From positions 1 through 51,942 of the forward strand of contig NZ_JAGQTN010000225.1 in NCBI RefSeq assembly GCF_020438995.1: a DNA stretch of 51,942 bases, written 5' to 3'. Position numbers and translations under genes: made by a program. The notes under the pieces are model-generated. The model did no database searches and was not told where the DNA came from. It saw only the letters and a program-made list of their open reading frames with translations. Below are positions 9,093-18,962 of the stretch, piece after piece. Source of the stretch: Gordonia sp. (in: high G+C Gram-positive bacteria). GTDB taxonomy: Bacteria > Actinomycetota > Actinomycetes > Mycobacteriales > Mycobacteriaceae. Position 1 is the stretch's first letter; the number at the start of each line of letters is the position of its first letter.

Positions 9093-10627
9093 ACGGGGCG
9101 CTGCTGATCGGCGGAGCCACGTCCGACGCCGGCAAGAGCATGATCGTGACCGGGCTGTGCCGGGCGCTCGCACGGCAGGGAGTCCGCGTCGCGCCGTTCA
9201 AGGCGCAGAATATGTCCAACAATTCGGCCATCACCCGGGACGGGGGCGAGATCGGCCGTGCGCAGGCGTTGCAGGCGTTCGCCTGCGGACTCGAACCATC
9301 GACGCGATTCAATCCGGTGCTGCTCAAACCGGGCAGCGACCGCCGCTCGCATGTGGTGGTGCGCGGGAGGCCCGACGGCCAGATCGGTGCCGCCGACTAC
9401 GCCACCCGGCGAGCGCAGTTACTCGGTGTCGTCACGGACGAACTTGCTTCTCTGCGTGCGGATTTCGATGTCGTGATCTGTGAGGGTGCGGGATCGATCG
9501 CCGAGATCAACCTGCGCGGCTCCGACATCGCCAACATGGGATTGGCGCAGGCCGCCTCGATGCCGGTGATCGTGGTCAGCGACATCGACCGGGGCGGATC
9601 ACTGGCGCATCTGTTCGGCACCACCGCTGTGCTTGACGCCGACGACCAGAGCCTCGTAGCCGGGTACCTGATCAACAAGTTCCGCGGCGATCCCGGGCTG
9701 CTCGCACCGGGCCTGGACCAGTTGCGTGCGCTCACCGGCAGACCTACCTACGGTGTGGTGCCGTTCGCCTCCGGAATCTGGATCGACGCCGAGGATTCTC
9801 TGTCGGTCGCCGTCGGTCGCAGGGTCGGCCCGAGTGCCGACGACGGTCGTCGGGTCCGGTTGAGCGTCGCTGCGATCCGGCTGCCCCGCATCTCCAACTC
9901 CACCGACGTCGAGGCGCTGGCCTGCGAACCGGGCGTCGACGTCACCTGGGTCGACGATGCGAGTGCCGTCGCCGCCGCCGACATCGCGATCGTGCCGGGC
10001 ACCCGGGCGACGGTGTCAGATCTCGCCTGGCTGCGTTCCCGTGGCATCGACGCCGCACTACGAACCCGGGCCGAACGGGGCCGGCCGATCATCGGGATCT
10101 GCGGCGGCTACCAGATGCTTGCCCGCGCCATCGTCGACGACGTCGAGTCGGGGAGCGGACGCGTCGACGGCCTCGGCCTGCTGGACATGACGATCCGGTT
10201 CGATACCGACAAGATCACCCGCCAGGTGACCGGACACGCGGACACCGCCGCAGGCCGAGTCCCGATCCGCGGCTACGAAATCCACCACGGCCGGGTGGCC
10301 GACAGCGCAGATGACCCATGGATCGCCCAGGGCCACAACGAGATCAAGGAGGGGTCGGTGCGGGGCGGGATACGCGGCACGCACTGGCACGGCCTGCTGG
10401 AGAACGACGCCTTCCGCCGCGACATTCTCACCACCCTCGCCGCTGAGGCCGGAAAACCCGACTTCGACGTGGCCCCCGACACCAGCGTCGCCGCGATCCG
10501 TACTGCCCAGGTCGACCTGATCGCCGACCTCCTCACCCACCACGTCGACCTCGACGCCCTGCTTCACCTCATCGACACGGGCGCGCAGGCAGCCGTACCG
10601 ACCATCACGCACGCCCTCACCCGCTGA
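9089..10627 (+). CDS. cobQ: Cobyric acid synthase CobQ
   Basis: Amidates four side chains of adenosylcobyrinic acid a,c-diamide using glutamine and ATP. The 512-aa protein starts with the P-loop-like GATSDAGKS. The N-terminal ATP-binding domain has the family blocks KAQNMSNNS and [11 protein letters not shown]. The C-terminal class I glutamine amidotransferase domain has its nucleophile Cys in GICGGYQML and its His in GTHWHGLLE. The GTG at 9089 overlaps the preceding TGA and follows AGGTCAGGAG. It is separated from the other cob genes (17-26 kb) by the vapBC, mtr and mqo block. Confidence 0.95.
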   Translation: MNGALLIGGATSDAGKSMIVTGLCRALARQGVRVAPFKAQNMSNNSAITRDGGEIGRAQALQAFACGLEPSTRFNPVLLKPGSDRRSHVVVRGRPDGQIGAADYATRRAQLLGVVTDELASLRADFDVVICEGAGSIAEINLRGSDIANMGLAQAASMPVIVVSDIDRGGSLAHLFGTTAVLDADDQSLVAGYLINKFRGDPGLLAPGLDQLRALTGRPTYGVVPFASGIWIDAEDSLSVAVGRRVGPSADDGRRVRLSVAAIRLPRISNSTDVEALACEPGVDVTWVDDASAVAAADIAIVPGTRATVSDLAWLRSRGIDAALRTRAERGRPIIGICGGYQMLARAIVDDVESGSGRVDGLGLLDMTIRFDTDKITRQVTGHADTAAGRVPIRGYEIHHGRVADSADDPWIAQGHNEIKEGSVRGGIRGTHWHGLLENDAFRRDILTTLAAEAGKPDFDVAPDTSVAAIRTAQVDLIADLLTHHVDLDALLHLIDTGAQAAVPTITHALTR

Positions 10628-10633
10628 GCCCGA

Positions 10634-11017
10634 CTATTGCCCCACCGGCCAGTGCTCGACCTCCCGCATCGGGAAGTCCTTCGGATTGCCCGTACACAGG
10701 GCGGCACCGTGCACCGATGCGGTGGCGGCGATGAGGCAGTCCGCCTGGTGGAGCGCTATTCCGCGCGCCGAGTATTCCGATCGCCATCGGCCACTGAGTC
10801 TGGCCGCCGCCGCATCGACCGAAAGGACCACCAGACCGGCGAGCAATGAATCGACCGCGTGCTGCTCCCGCGAACGCATCCCCCGGACGATCTCTTCGAC
10901 GTTGATGGCGGTGGTCGCCGGAACGCCGCCGGTTACCCGCAATTCACGGATTCGCTGGACGGCAGGCCGACCGCGCAACGCGTCGATAAGGATCGTCGTG
11001 TCAAGGACGACGTGCAC
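10634..11017 (-). CDS. vapC: PIN-domain ribonuclease toxin VapC
   Basis: Toxin of a type II toxin-antitoxin pair; VapC proteins are Mg-dependent RNases, often cutting tRNA. The 127-aa protein starts MHVVLDTTILIDALRG, with the first catalytic Asp in VLDTT. A central Glu lies in NVEEIVRG, and the C-terminal Asp pair region is in HQADCLIAATA. The GTG start at 11017 shares bases with the antitoxin stop (TAGTG), a usual vapBC overlap. It ends 6 bp from the cobQ stop on the other strand. The target is unknown. Confidence 0.88.
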   Translation of the reverse strand: MHVVLDTTILIDALRGRPAVQRIRELRVTGGVPATTAINVEEIVRGMRSREQHAVDSLLAGLVVLSVDAAAARLSGRWRSEYSARGIALHQADCLIAATASVHGAALCTGNPKDFPMREVEHWPVGQ

Positions 11018-11256
11018 TACCCGGCCCGTCGCGGATCGCTGTGCCGTTGGGCGCGCACCCACGCGGCGGGATCGTCATCCCAGTCGTGACCGGTCTCCGG
11101 GATTGCGCCGAATGCGGATTCCAGTGCCCGCCAGCGCTCTTCCTGAGCGACCGCGGCCTCGACTGCCTGCCGGACGAACCCGCTGCGGCCGCGCGGACCT
11201 GCCACCTCATCAATGCGACCGACCAACTCGTCGTCCAACTCTATGTGCATTCTCAT
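11017..11256 (-). CDS. vapB: Ribbon-helix-helix antitoxin VapB
   Basis: Antitoxin of 79 aa. The N-terminal MRMHIELDDELVGRIDEVAGPRGRSGFVRQAV is a ribbon-helix-helix DNA-binding unit. The acidic C-terminal half, rich in Trp and Asp (HDWDDDPAAWV), is the likely toxin-wrapping part. It precedes vapC with overlapping stop and start. The ATG at 11256 has a -10-like CATGCT 6 nt upstream, in leaderless spacing. The promoter region is shared with the divergent hydrolase gene at 11331, so VapB autoregulation could affect both; that is inference. Confidence 0.85.
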   Translation of the reverse strand: MRMHIELDDELVGRIDEVAGPRGRSGFVRQAVEAAVAQEERWRALESAFGAIPETGHDWDDDPAAWVRAQRHSDPRRAG

Positions 11257-11318
11257 GTGCTAAGCATGACACATACCCGTCCTGATAGAAGCGGACTCCG
11301 TGCGACGCCACCTGCCGG

Positions 11319-11324
11319 TACGAT
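11319..11324 (+). promoter_or_regulatory. -10 element of the epoxide-hydrolase-like gene
   Basis: TACGAT, 6 nt before the GTG at 11331. Confidence 0.45.
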
Positions 11325-11330
11325 CGACGG

Positions 11331-12155
11331 GTGAAGACCGAGCAGCGCGCGATCACCGTTGGCGACTACACCTTCGACGTCGAGATCGGTGGTCCCGAGC
11401 GCGGCAAGTGGGTGCTTCTGTTGCACGGTTTTCCGGTCGGTGGTTCGTGTTACAGCGAGGTGGTACAGCGGCTACATGAGTCGGGGTTGCGGACCATCGT
11501 TCCCGAGCAGCGTGGTTACAGTCCCGGCGCGCGGCCCACCGAGGTCGAGGAGTACGGGATAGATCACCTGGTGTCGGATGCGATCGGCATCCTCAATGCC
11601 CTGGGCGTGCCGTACGCGATTCTCGTCGGGCACGACTGGGGCGGGCTGGTGGCCTGGCACCTGGCGTCCAGGTACCCGGATCGGTTCACGGGGCTGGTCG
11701 CGGTGAGCACCGGTCATCCGTCGGCCGGGCGCGACGCATTGAGCAGCGGCGACCAAAGACAGCGGTCCTCCTACATCAAGAAGTTCGTCGTACCCGGCGC
11801 CGAAGAGGCGATCCTTGCCGACAACTTCAAGGTGCTGCGTGACTTCGGTGTCACCGCAGAAGAATTGGTGCCGTTGAAGGCTCCGGGTGCGCTGACCGCC
11901 GCACTGAACTGGTATCGCGCCAACTTCACCGGTGATGTCAAGACGAAGATGAGTTGCCGCCCCGTCGAAATCCACACCACCCTGGTGTGGAGCGACAACG
12001 ATTCGGCACTCGGGCGCGAGCAGGCCGACTTGACGAGCCGCTACGTGTACGGCGAATACCGGTTCTGCGTGTTGCCCGGTGTGGATCACTGGATTCCGCA
12101 ACACGCCGCACCGGCATTGGCGAGTGAGATCGCGCTCCGGTCCGCGGTCTTCTAG
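11331..12155 (+). CDS. Alpha/beta hydrolase, epoxide-hydrolase-like
   Basis: Cytoplasmic alpha/beta-fold hydrolase, 274 aa. The oxyanion motif HGFP lies near residue 33. The nucleophile is an Asp in VGHDWGG, as in epoxide hydrolases and haloalkane dehalogenases rather than the Ser of esterases. The acid is probably in WSDND and the His in GVDHWIPQH. The substrate cannot be read from the sequence. The GTG at 11331 has a -10 box 6 nt upstream. It is transcribed away from vapBC and converges on mtr, with a hairpin between them. Confidence 0.8.
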   Translation: MKTEQRAITVGDYTFDVEIGGPERGKWVLLLHGFPVGGSCYSEVVQRLHESGLRTIVPEQRGYSPGARPTEVEEYGIDHLVSDAIGILNALGVPYAILVGHDWGGLVAWHLASRYPDRFTGLVAVSTGHPSAGRDALSSGDQRQRSSYIKKFVVPGAEEAILADNFKVLRDFGVTAEELVPLKAPGALTAALNWYRANFTGDVKTKMSCRPVEIHTTLVWSDNDSALGREQADLTSRYVYGEYRFCVLPGVDHWIPQHAAPALASEIALRSAVF

Positions 12156-12179
12156 TGCGGCGCAGTCCTTTTGACTGAC

Positions 12180-12216
12180 TGTGCGATTGATCCCGGAAAC
12201 CGGGACTCACAGCACA
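12180..12216. terminator. Bidirectional terminator hairpin
   Basis: Inner stem TCCCGG-AAA-CCGGGA (12191-12205), with an outer TGTGC/GCACA pair at 12180-12184 and 12212-12216. It lies between two converging genes and has no T tract. Confidence 0.5.
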
Positions 12217-12231
12217 CTCGGGCCTGCGAAA

Positions 12232-13635
12232 TCACAGGTCCAGACCGAGTAGCGCGTTCTCCAGGACTTCGGGCATCGCCGGGTGGATCCAGTACTGGCC
12301 GCGGGCCATCCGGCGGGCGTCGAGGCCGAACGACATCGCCTGGATGACGGGCTGGATGACCGTCGACGCTTGAGGGCCGAGGATATGGCAGCCGAGGATA
12401 CGGCCGGTGCCGCGTTCGGCGATCACCTTGCACAGGCCGGTGGTGTCCTCCATGGCCCAGCCGTAGGCGACGTCACCGTAGGTCTGGACCTTCACCGTGA
12501 TGTCGTAGCCAGCCTCGCGGGCTTGTTGTTCGGTCAGACCCACCGAGGCGACCTGGGGGTGGGTGAATACCGCACCCGGCACGAAGCGGTGATCGAACCG
12601 GTCGAGATCGGTTGCGTCCCAGCCCTTTATCAGATTGCCCTGCACGACGCGCTGCTCGTGATTGGCGACGTGTTTGAGCTGATACGGCGAACTCACATCG
12701 CCGAGCGCCCACACTCCGCGGGCCGTCGCGCGGCCCGCGTCGTCGCACACCACCCGGCCGTCGTCGTGGAGGTCGACGCCGACCGAGTCGAGGCCCAGCC
12801 GGTCTCCGTTGGGAGTACGGCCGATCGCCACCAGCAGTGCGTCGCCGTCACAGTGGCCACCGTCGGAAAAGCTCACGCGGACAGTGCCGTCGGGCAATTC
12901 CTCGACGTCCGACACGTCACCGTTCAGACGGACGTCCCATTGTTGCTGCGCGACCTCGGTGAATCGGGCCGAGATGTCCTCGTCCTGCGATCGCAACAAC
13001 CGCCCGCTCCGCGCGACGACGGTCACCTGCGATCCCAAAGATCCGAAGACGTGCGCGAATTCGGCTGCGATGTAACCACTTCCGACGATGATCAGGCGCC
13101 CCGGCAATTCAGGCAGCCGCATGATGTCGTTGTTGGTGTAGTACCGCACGCCGCTGTCGGCGATGGCAGGCGGAATCATCGGCCGGGCGCCTGCCGCGAT
13201 CACCACCTGCTCGGCGAGCACCGTCGCACCGTCTGTGACGAGCCGGTACCGGCCGTCGCGGTCACGGCCGTCGAACACCACATGCGACGGGTAGACCGTG
13301 ATGTTCGGGCACCGTTCGACCCGGTACTCCTTGCCGCCCGCCGAGATCGGATCGATCCGCCCGAACACCCGCTCCACGATGGCCGGCCAGTCGGCGCGCT
13401 CGAACGACGCGTGGACGCCGTACCGCTGCGCGGAGCGAACCGTGTCGGCCACGTCTGCGGCATACACGAACATCTTGGTGGGAATGCACCCCACATTCAG
13501 GCAGGTGCCTCCGTAGACACCCTCCTCGAAGATCGCGATCGACAGGTCGTCGAAACGTTCGTCGGGAATGGAGTTTCCGCTGCCCGAACCGATGATCGCG
13601 AGGTCGACGATGCGGGTCGTGTCGCCGCCGGTCAC
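12232..13635 (-). CDS. mtr: Mycothione reductase
   Basis: NADPH-dependent flavoenzyme that reduces mycothiol disulfide, the actinobacterial counterpart of glutathione reductase. The 467-aa protein has an N-terminal FAD motif (IIGSGSGN), the redox-active disulfide in [13 protein letters not shown], a second dinucleotide motif ([17 protein letters not shown]), the FAD-binding block GVWALGDV, and a C-terminal [12 protein letters not shown] with the catalytic His/Glu. The GTG at 13635 overlaps the TGA of the upstream hydrolase gene (GTGA). The open frame continues well upstream, but that extension lies in another frame of the hydrolase gene and is rejected. The pairing recalls mtr-Rv2854 in M. 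tuberculosis. Confidence 0.94.
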   Translation of the reverse strand: MTGGDTTRIVDLAIIGSGSGNSIPDERFDDLSIAIFEEGVYGGTCLNVGCIPTKMFVYAADVADTVRSAQRYGVHASFERADWPAIVERVFGRIDPISAGGKEYRVERCPNITVYPSHVVFDGRDRDGRYRLVTDGATVLAEQVVIAAGARPMIPPAIADSGVRYYTNNDIMRLPELPGRLIIVGSGYIAAEFAHVFGSLGSQVTVVARSGRLLRSQDEDISARFTEVAQQQWDVRLNGDVSDVEELPDGTVRVSFSDGGHCDGDALLVAIGRTPNGDRLGLDSVGVDLHDDGRVVCDDAGRATARGVWALGDVSSPYQLKHVANHEQRVVQGNLIKGWDATDLDRFDHRFVPGAVFTHPQVASVGLTEQQAREAGYDITVKVQTYGDVAYGWAMEDTTGLCKVIAERGTGRILGCHILGPQASTVIQPVIQAMSFGLDARRMARGQYWIHPAMPEVLENALLGLDL

Positions 13636-14783
13636 CGGGCGGTTCCGGCGCTCGTCGCGTTGTCCGCGGCGGCATCGATCAAGGGTGGCTCGATATCCCG
13701 GGTGATCTCCGTCAGCCATTCGCCGAGTGCCCGGTAGGCGCTCTCGCGGGCCGGTTTGGCCGACAGGAACACGTCGTGCCGGGCACCGGTGATGGGCACC
13801 ACGCGCACCCGGTCGCCGAGGTGGGCGCTCCAGCGAGCCATGTGCCGGACGTCGAGTACGACGTCGGCGGCGTCGACCTCTGGAGAATAGGCGTGGGTGG
13901 ACATCGACGCATTCGATCGCAACACCAGGGTGGGGACTCCGACATCGATGCCGCGATGCAGTCTGCGCTGCCCGGATCGGACGGCGTCGATGAAGCCGAA
14001 CGTGACGGGAAAGCCGCCCATCGGCTTCAGGCGCAGATCGTACGACCATTCGCCGTGTGCACTCTCGTGGAGGCTGTGCCCGTAGGCGAGTGAAAGCTCC
14101 TGTGGCAATACTTGTTTGGGCTTTGCCCTGGCAACGGCCTTGATCACCATCGTGACCGGGAACGTGCGCAGGACCGCCTCACCCTGCAGGTCGAGCCACG
14201 GGCTGTTGAGTACGGCCCCGTCGATGCGGGAGTGCAACGCCGGGTTGTCCTGACGCAGCCGGTCGAGCCACAGCGACGTGGTGAGCCCGCCAGTCGAATG
14301 CCCGGCGACGACGACCTTTGCGTCGGGACCCACCTCATCGATCACCGCACGCAACGCCAGGGTAAGTTCCTCGCCGTAGCGGCCCAGGTCGGTGGTGAAG
14401 TGCGGGGTCTGGTTCTCGCGCAGTGACCGGCCGCACTTACGTAGATCGAGCGCGTAAAAGGCGTACCCGCGGGCATGGAAGAAATCGGCCAGCGGCTGCT
14501 GGAAAAAGTAGTCCGTGAAACCGTGGACGTGCAGCACGGCACGGTGCTGACCGGAATCGGGGGAAACACCTTCGGGAGCGCTGTGCCGGATCAGGGTCGC
14601 CGAGATCGGGTCCTCACCGTCGGGGTCGGGGCCGAGGGGAATCGTCGCGATCTCATATCTGTCGAGATACCGGTCGGGGTGCCAGGTCAGCCCCGGCTCG
14701 GTGATGTCGCCTGCGGCGGATTCGGGGGTGTCGCCTGCGGCGGATTCGGGGATGACGGCTGCGGCATCGTCGGTGGAACTCAC
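13632..14783 (-). CDS. Alpha/beta hydrolase (lysophospholipase-like)
   Basis: Serine hydrolase of 383 aa. The motif [17 protein letters not shown] supplies the oxyanion region, the nucleophile Ser lies in AGHSTGG, and the C-terminal His is in GARHDVFLS. The shape is that of monoglyceride-lipase/lysophospholipase-type enzymes; the substrate is unknown. The N-terminus has an exact-length duplication of eight residues (PESAAGD repeated) encoded by a 24-bp tandem repeat. The GTG at 14783 has a -10 box (TAAAGT) 6 nt upstream. It forms an operon with mtr through a GTGA overlap. Confidence 0.85.
   Translation of the reverse strand: MSSTDDAAAVIPESAAGDTPESAAGDITEPGLTWHPDRYLDRYEIATIPLGPDPDGEDPISATLIRHSAPEGVSPDSGQHRAVLHVHGFTDYFFQQPLADFFHARGYAFYALDLRKCGRSLRENQTPHFTTDLGRYGEELTLALRAVIDEVGPDAKVVVAGHSTGGLTTSLWLDRLRQDNPALHSRIDGAVLNSPWLDLQGEAVLRTFPVTMVIKAVARAKPKQVLPQELSLAYGHSLHESAHGEWSYDLRLKPMGGFPVTFGFIDAVRSGQRRLHRGIDVGVPTLVLRSNASMSTHAYSPEVDAADVVLDVRHMARWSAHLGDRVRVVPITGARHDVFLSAKPARESAYRALGEWLTEITRDIEPPLIDAAADNATSAGTAR
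14705..14752 (-). repeat. 24-bp tandem duplication inside the hydrolase gene
   Basis: Two near-identical 24-bp units in the plus-strand text, differing at the last base. They encode (I/T)PESAAGD twice near the N-terminus and keep frame. Confidence 0.9.
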
Positions 14784-14789
14784 GGGTCC

Positions 14790-14795
14790 ACTTTA
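14790..14795 (-). promoter_or_regulatory. -10 element of the hydrolase-mtr operon
   Basis: TAAAGT on the minus strand, 6 nt before the GTG at 14783. Confidence 0.5.
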
Positions 14796-14892
14796 AGGCG
14801 CGCACAGCGGTCACGGGTCCCGTTGCTGTCGCCCGGGGCACATCGCGGCGTGGCCGGTTCCGACAACGATTCATTCATGGGTAAGAATGACC

Positions 14893-14925
14893 GTTGACAG
14901 TCAACATCCGGACGGGTAACCGTCC
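14893..14925. promoter_or_regulatory. Two dyads in the mqo upstream region
   Basis: GTTGACAGTCAAC (14893-14905) is a perfect 6+1+6 palindrome containing a -35-like TTGACA. It is followed by a 6-bp stem GGACGG/CCGTCC with loop GTAA (14910-14925). A TAACCG at 14917 would be the -10 at 17-nt spacing. Operator or leader structure for mqo is plausible. Confidence 0.4.
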
Positions 14926-14948
14926 ACAGCTGCGAGAGTGGAGCCACG

Positions 14949-16436
14949 GTGTCGCAAACGGTGATCAAGACGGACGTCGCGCTGATCGGCGCGGGCATCA
15001 TGAGCGCAACGCTCGGCGCACTGATCCGGCGCCTCGAACCCACCTGGTCGGTGAGCGTGTTCGAACGCCTCGACGCGGCCGCCGCCGAGAGCAGCGACCC
15101 GTGGAACAATGCGGGCACCGGGCACTCGGCGCTGTGCGAACTCAACTACACTCCCCAGACCGCCGACGGCGACGTCGACATCTCCAAGGCGCTCAGCATC
15201 AACGAGCAGTTCCAGGTGTCCCGGCAGTTCTGGGCGCATGCGGTCGACAACGGCTTCCTCGGCAACCCGAAGGAGTTCATCAACCCGATCCCGCACGTCA
15301 GCTTCACCCACGGTGCCGACGGCGTCGAGTACCTGCGCAAGCGCCACGCCAAACTGTCCGCGCAGACCCTGTTCGAGGGCATGGAGTACATCACCGATCC
15401 GGGCGAGTTCTCCGACCGGCTGCCGCTGATGGCCGCGGGCCGCGACTTCTCCGATCCGGTGGCGCTCAACTGGTTCACCGATGGCACCGACGTCGACTTC
15501 GGCGCCCTCACCCAGCAACTGCTCAACTACGTCGGGCAGGCGGGTGATGTGTACTTCGGTCACGACGTCACCAATCTGACCAAGCAGTCCGACGGATCGT
15601 GGCGCGCCAAAGTCACCAACCGGCGCACCGGCGAGAAGCTCACCATCGCAGCCAAGTTCGTGTTCGTCGGTGCCGGTGGCGGTGCGCTGCACTTGCTGCA
15701 GAAGTCGGGTATCGCCGAGGCCAAGGGCTTCGGTGGGTTCCCGGTGTCGGGCGCGTTCCTGCGCTGCACCAACTCCGACCTCATCGAGCAGCACGCCGCC
15801 AAGGTGTACGGGCAGGCCGCAGTGGGCGCACCGCCGATGTCGGTGCCGCACCTGGATACTCGCGTCATCAACCACAAGCAGGGCCTGCTGTTCGGCCCGT
15901 ACGCGGGCTGGTCGCCCAAGTTCCTCAAGAACGGCAAGTACACAGATCTGCCGTTCTCGGTGAAGCCGAACAACATCATCCCGCTGCTGTCGGTGGGCGT
16001 GAAGGAAATGGCGCTCACCAAGTACCTGCTCGGCGAACTCGCCGCCAGCCGCGCGGCTCAGATCGCCACCCTTGCCGACTTCATGCCGCGCGCCGACGGC
16101 GGCGACTGGGAGATGATCACCGCGGGCCAGCGCGTGCAGGTGATCCGCAAGACCGGGGGCGGCGGCTCGCTGGAGTTCGGTACCGCCGTCATCGCCGCCG
16201 ACGACGGCACCATCGCCGGGCTGCTCGGTGCGTCGCCGGGCGCCTCCACCGCGGTGCCTGCGATGCTGTCGGTGCTCGAGCAATGCTTCCCACAGCAATA
16301 CAAGGCGTGGACACCCAAGCTCACCGAGATGATCCCGTCGTTCGGCAAGAAGCTCTCGGACAACCGCGACCTGTTCCGGCAGGTCTGGGACTGGACGAGC
16401 AGCTCGCTGCGGCTCACCGGCGGACATTCGGCCTAG
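14949..16436 (+). CDS. mqo: Malate:quinone oxidoreductase
   Basis: FAD-dependent peripheral membrane enzyme that oxidises malate to oxaloacetate and passes electrons to menaquinone, in the TCA cycle. The 495-aa protein has the N-terminal FAD motif [18 protein letters not shown], the family blocks [11 protein letters not shown] and GHDVTNL, and [15 protein letters not shown], covering the usual Mqo length. The GTG at 14949 is preceded by a purine-rich GAGTGGAG. It is divergent from the hydrolase-mtr operon across a 165-bp gap that holds two dyads. Confidence 0.95.
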   Translation: MSQTVIKTDVALIGAGIMSATLGALIRRLEPTWSVSVFERLDAAAAESSDPWNNAGTGHSALCELNYTPQTADGDVDISKALSINEQFQVSRQFWAHAVDNGFLGNPKEFINPIPHVSFTHGADGVEYLRKRHAKLSAQTLFEGMEYITDPGEFSDRLPLMAAGRDFSDPVALNWFTDGTDVDFGALTQQLLNYVGQAGDVYFGHDVTNLTKQSDGSWRAKVTNRRTGEKLTIAAKFVFVGAGGGALHLLQKSGIAEAKGFGGFPVSGAFLRCTNSDLIEQHAAKVYGQAAVGAPPMSVPHLDTRVINHKQGLLFGPYAGWSPKFLKNGKYTDLPFSVKPNNIIPLLSVGVKEMALTKYLLGELAASRAAQIATLADFMPRADGGDWEMITAGQRVQVIRKTGGGGSLEFGTAVIAADDGTIAGLLGASPGASTAVPAMLSVLEQCFPQQYKAWTPKLTEMIPSFGKKLSDNRDLFRQVWDWTSSSLRLTGGHSA

Positions 16437-16524
16437 AAAGCCGTCCGCTGACGCACGCAGGCCACACCGGATCACCGCGTGAGGTGGGTGGTGCGGCACG
16501 CGGTGGTGTGATAGTGACGACATT

Positions 16525-17016
16525 ATGAGCAATGCGCAGCTTCACCGCGGTTCGGTGGACGAGATCGACGCGCGGACCCTGTACCGGCTGCTGCAGTTGC
16601 GGTCGGAAGTGTTCGTGCTGGAACAGGCATGTCCGTACCAGGATCTCGACGGCCGCGACCTCGAACCCGCGACCCGGCACCTGTGGATCACCGCCGACGA
16701 CGGCACCGTGGCCTCCGAACTCCGGATCCTGCGCAACATCGGTCCTGACGGCGCGGTCGCCTATCAGATCGGGCGCGTGTGCACTCATCGCGCACACCGC
16801 GGCCGCGGCCACACCCGGTGGTTGATGACCGAGGCGCTCGCCGAGATCGGTGACCACGAGTGCCGCATCGAGGCGCAGAAGTACCTGGCGGAAATGTATG
16901 CCGGACATGGATTTTCCATTTCCGGAGACGAGTATCTAGAAGACGGTATCCCACATGTACCGATGATCCGGGCGGCGGGTTCGTCGGTGGAGTCGGCCGG
17001 TGACGGTGGTGAGTGA
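16525..17016 (+). CDS. GNAT acetyltransferase, ElaA family
   Basis: Predicted N-acetyltransferase of 163 aa. The ElaA-type start (LYRLLQLRSEVFVLEQACPYQDLDGRDLE) is clear, and the acetyl-CoA-binding region RVCTHRAHRGRGHTRWLM carries the R-x-x-G-x-G/A pattern. The acceptor is unknown. The ATG at 16525 has a -10-like TAGTGA 7 nt upstream. The end overlaps the start of the chelatase gene by 17 bp, so the two are coupled, in the same order as M. tuberculosis Rv2851c-Rv2850c. Confidence 0.88.
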   Translation: MSNAQLHRGSVDEIDARTLYRLLQLRSEVFVLEQACPYQDLDGRDLEPATRHLWITADDGTVASELRILRNIGPDGAVAYQIGRVCTHRAHRGRGHTRWLMTEALAEIGDHECRIEAQKYLAEMYAGHGFSISGDEYLEDGIPHVPMIRAAGSSVESAGDGGE

Positions 17017-18952
17017 GATCGCGGCACGCTATCCGTTCACCGCGGTCGTCGGGCAGGACCGACTCAAGCTGGCGTTGATTCTCAGCGCCATCTCCCCGGG
17101 CATCGGCGGCGTGCTGATCCGGGGCGAGAAGGGGACCGCCAAGTCGACCATCGTGCGCGGCCTCGGACCGGTCGCCGGCGGTCGGGTGGTGGAACTGCCG
17201 ATCGGTGCCACCGAGGACCGCGTCGTCGGTTCGCTCGATCTGACGGGCGTACTGCGCGAAGGCCGTGCCGATTTCACCCCGGGTCTGCTCGCCCAGGCCG
17301 ACGGCGGCGTGCTGTACATCGACGAGGTCAACCTGCTCGCCGACCATCTCGTCGACGTACTGCTCGATGCCGCAGCCAGCGGGCGGGTGACCATCGAACG
17401 CGACGGAGTCTCGCATACGCAGGCCGCAGCATTCGTACTCGTCGGCACGATGAACCCCGAAGAAGGGGAGTTGCGGCCACAACTGCTCGACCGGTTCGGT
17501 CTCGCCGTCGATGTGGTGGCCGCCCACGACGTCGATGAACGCGTCGAAATCATCTCGTGCCGAATGGAATTCGACGCCGATCCGGAGGCCTTTGCCGAGC
17601 GGCACAAGGCTCAGGAGGACGAGCTACGCACCCGGATCGACGATGCGCGGGCGGCGGTGCGCGAGGTCGCGCTGCCGGTGGCTCAGTTGCGGCGCATCGC
17701 GGGGATCTGCGCCCACCTCGGCGTCGACGGGCTACGCGGCGACATCGTCGTCGCTCGGGCCGCAGCCGCGCACGCGGCCTGGCGCGGCGCGGAGTCCATC
17801 GACGGCGACGATATCGCCGTCGCCGTCGAACTCGCACTGCCGCATCGGCGGCGCCGAGACCCGTTCGACGACTCGGGTTTCACCGACGAACAACTCGACG
17901 ACGCGATGCGGGCCGGTGACGAGGCCGCGGATTCGGCGGAACCCGAGCCCGACCCCGATGGCGACGGGCCAGACGACGGGGGCGGTGCCCGGCCGGAGTC
18001 AGGAGCGGACGGTGACGGCCCGGACCTCGGCGATCCGGCCCCGGATGACGCGACGCCCGACACTCCGCAGCAGCAACCGGAACAGCAGACAGCGCCCGCC
18101 GGCGCGCTGTTCGGCACCCGCAGTACGGGGGCACCGCGCCGGATGCGGCCGCTCAAGGTGGCCGGAGTCGGGGACGGTGATCCGGGACGACGCTCCCGGG
18201 CCCGCAGTACCCGAGGTGCGACGACACATGCCGTCGACTTCACGACGGGCCGACCGCTGCACCTGTTCGGCACGGTGCTGGCGGCGGCAGGACGAACCGC
18301 GGGCACGACCGGGACGCGCGTGCCAGGGCTGACGGTCGTCACCGACGATCTGCGTGGTGCCCAACGCGTCGGCCGCGAAGGCAATCTCGTCGTGTTCGTC
18401 GTCGACCTCAGCGGCTCGATGACCGCCCGTAAACGCCTGGCTGCGGTCAGCGAGCTGTGCGTCGACCTGCTGCGCGACTCCTACACGCGCCGCGACCGGG
18501 TGGCCGTGGTCACCGCCCGGGGTTCGTCCGCACAGGTCAGCGTGCCGCCGACACGCTCGGTGGAGTTGGCGGTGCGCAGACTGGCACAGGTGCGTACCGG
18601 TGGTCGCACGCCCTTGGCCGAGGGGTTGCAGACGGCGACGGAGGTGATCGACGGCGCGGCCCGTCGCGAACCGGCCCGTCGTCCGCTGCTGGTGGTGCTC
18701 ACCGACGGCCGGGCAACCGCCGGGCCCGACGCCCCGCGTCGCGCCGACGCCGCGGCCGCAGGCATCGCCCGTCGCGGCATCGCGTCGGTGGTGGTCGACT
18801 GCGAGCAGGGCATGATCCGGCTCGGTATGGCACACACTCTCGCCGCCCGACTCGGCGCGCAATGCCTGACCCTCGACGAACTGACCCCGGCCGCCCTGCA
18901 TAGATCCGGGCCGCACGGACCGGCCACTGCCCAGGTATCCCGCGCGAGCTAG
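17000..18952 (+). CDS. Fused magnesium-chelatase-like protein (ChlI AAA+ plus ChlD/VWA)
   Basis: A 650-aa two-part protein. Residues 1-320 are an AAA+ ATPase with Walker A GEKGTAKST and Walker B GGVLYIDEVNLL. Residues about 320-400 are an acidic, Pro/Gln-rich linker. Residues about 460-650 form a von Willebrand A domain with the MIDAS motif DLSGSM. This is the I and D subunits of a Mg/Co chelatase in one chain, as in M. tuberculosis Rv2850c. Since cobO and cobB follow directly and no chlorophyll genes are near, it probably drives cobalt insertion with a CobN encoded elsewhere (inference). The GTG at 17000 overlaps the GNAT gene; a GTG at 17009 is an alternative. Confidence 0.9.
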   Translation: MTVVSEIAARYPFTAVVGQDRLKLALILSAISPGIGGVLIRGEKGTAKSTIVRGLGPVAGGRVVELPIGATEDRVVGSLDLTGVLREGRADFTPGLLAQADGGVLYIDEVNLLADHLVDVLLDAAASGRVTIERDGVSHTQAAAFVLVGTMNPEEGELRPQLLDRFGLAVDVVAAHDVDERVEIISCRMEFDADPEAFAERHKAQEDELRTRIDDARAAVREVALPVAQLRRIAGICAHLGVDGLRGDIVVARAAAAHAAWRGAESIDGDDIAVAVELALPHRRRRDPFDDSGFTDEQLDDAMRAGDEAADSAEPEPDPDGDGPDDGGGARPESGADGDGPDLGDPAPDDATPDTPQQQPEQQTAPAGALFGTRSTGAPRRMRPLKVAGVGDGDPGRRSRARSTRGATTHAVDFTTGRPLHLFGTVLAAAGRTAGTTGTRVPGLTVVTDDLRGAQRVGREGNLVVFVVDLSGSMTARKRLAAVSELCVDLLRDSYTRRDRVAVVTARGSSAQVSVPPTRSVELAVRRLAQVRTGGRTPLAEGLQTATEVIDGAARREPARRPLLVVLTDGRATAGPDAPRRADAAAAGIARRGIASVVVDCEQGMIRLGMAHTLAARLGAQCLTLDELTPAALHRSGPHGPATAQVSRAS

Positions 18953-18962
18953 GAGAACAGCT

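Noticed and set aside
12232-14049. A 605-residue frame that would fuse extra sequence to mycothione reductase
   Set aside because: The added N-terminal part lies in a wrong frame of the hydrolase gene, and a GTG start with GTGA coupling exists at 13635.
14901-16532. A 543-residue open frame antisense to mqo
   Set aside because: No family similarity; mqo on the other strand is complete and conserved.
17000-18952. A chlorophyll-type magnesium chelatase
   Set aside because: The I-D fusion is adjacent to cobO and cobB and no bacteriochlorophyll genes are seen; cobalt chelation for cobalamin is the simpler reading.
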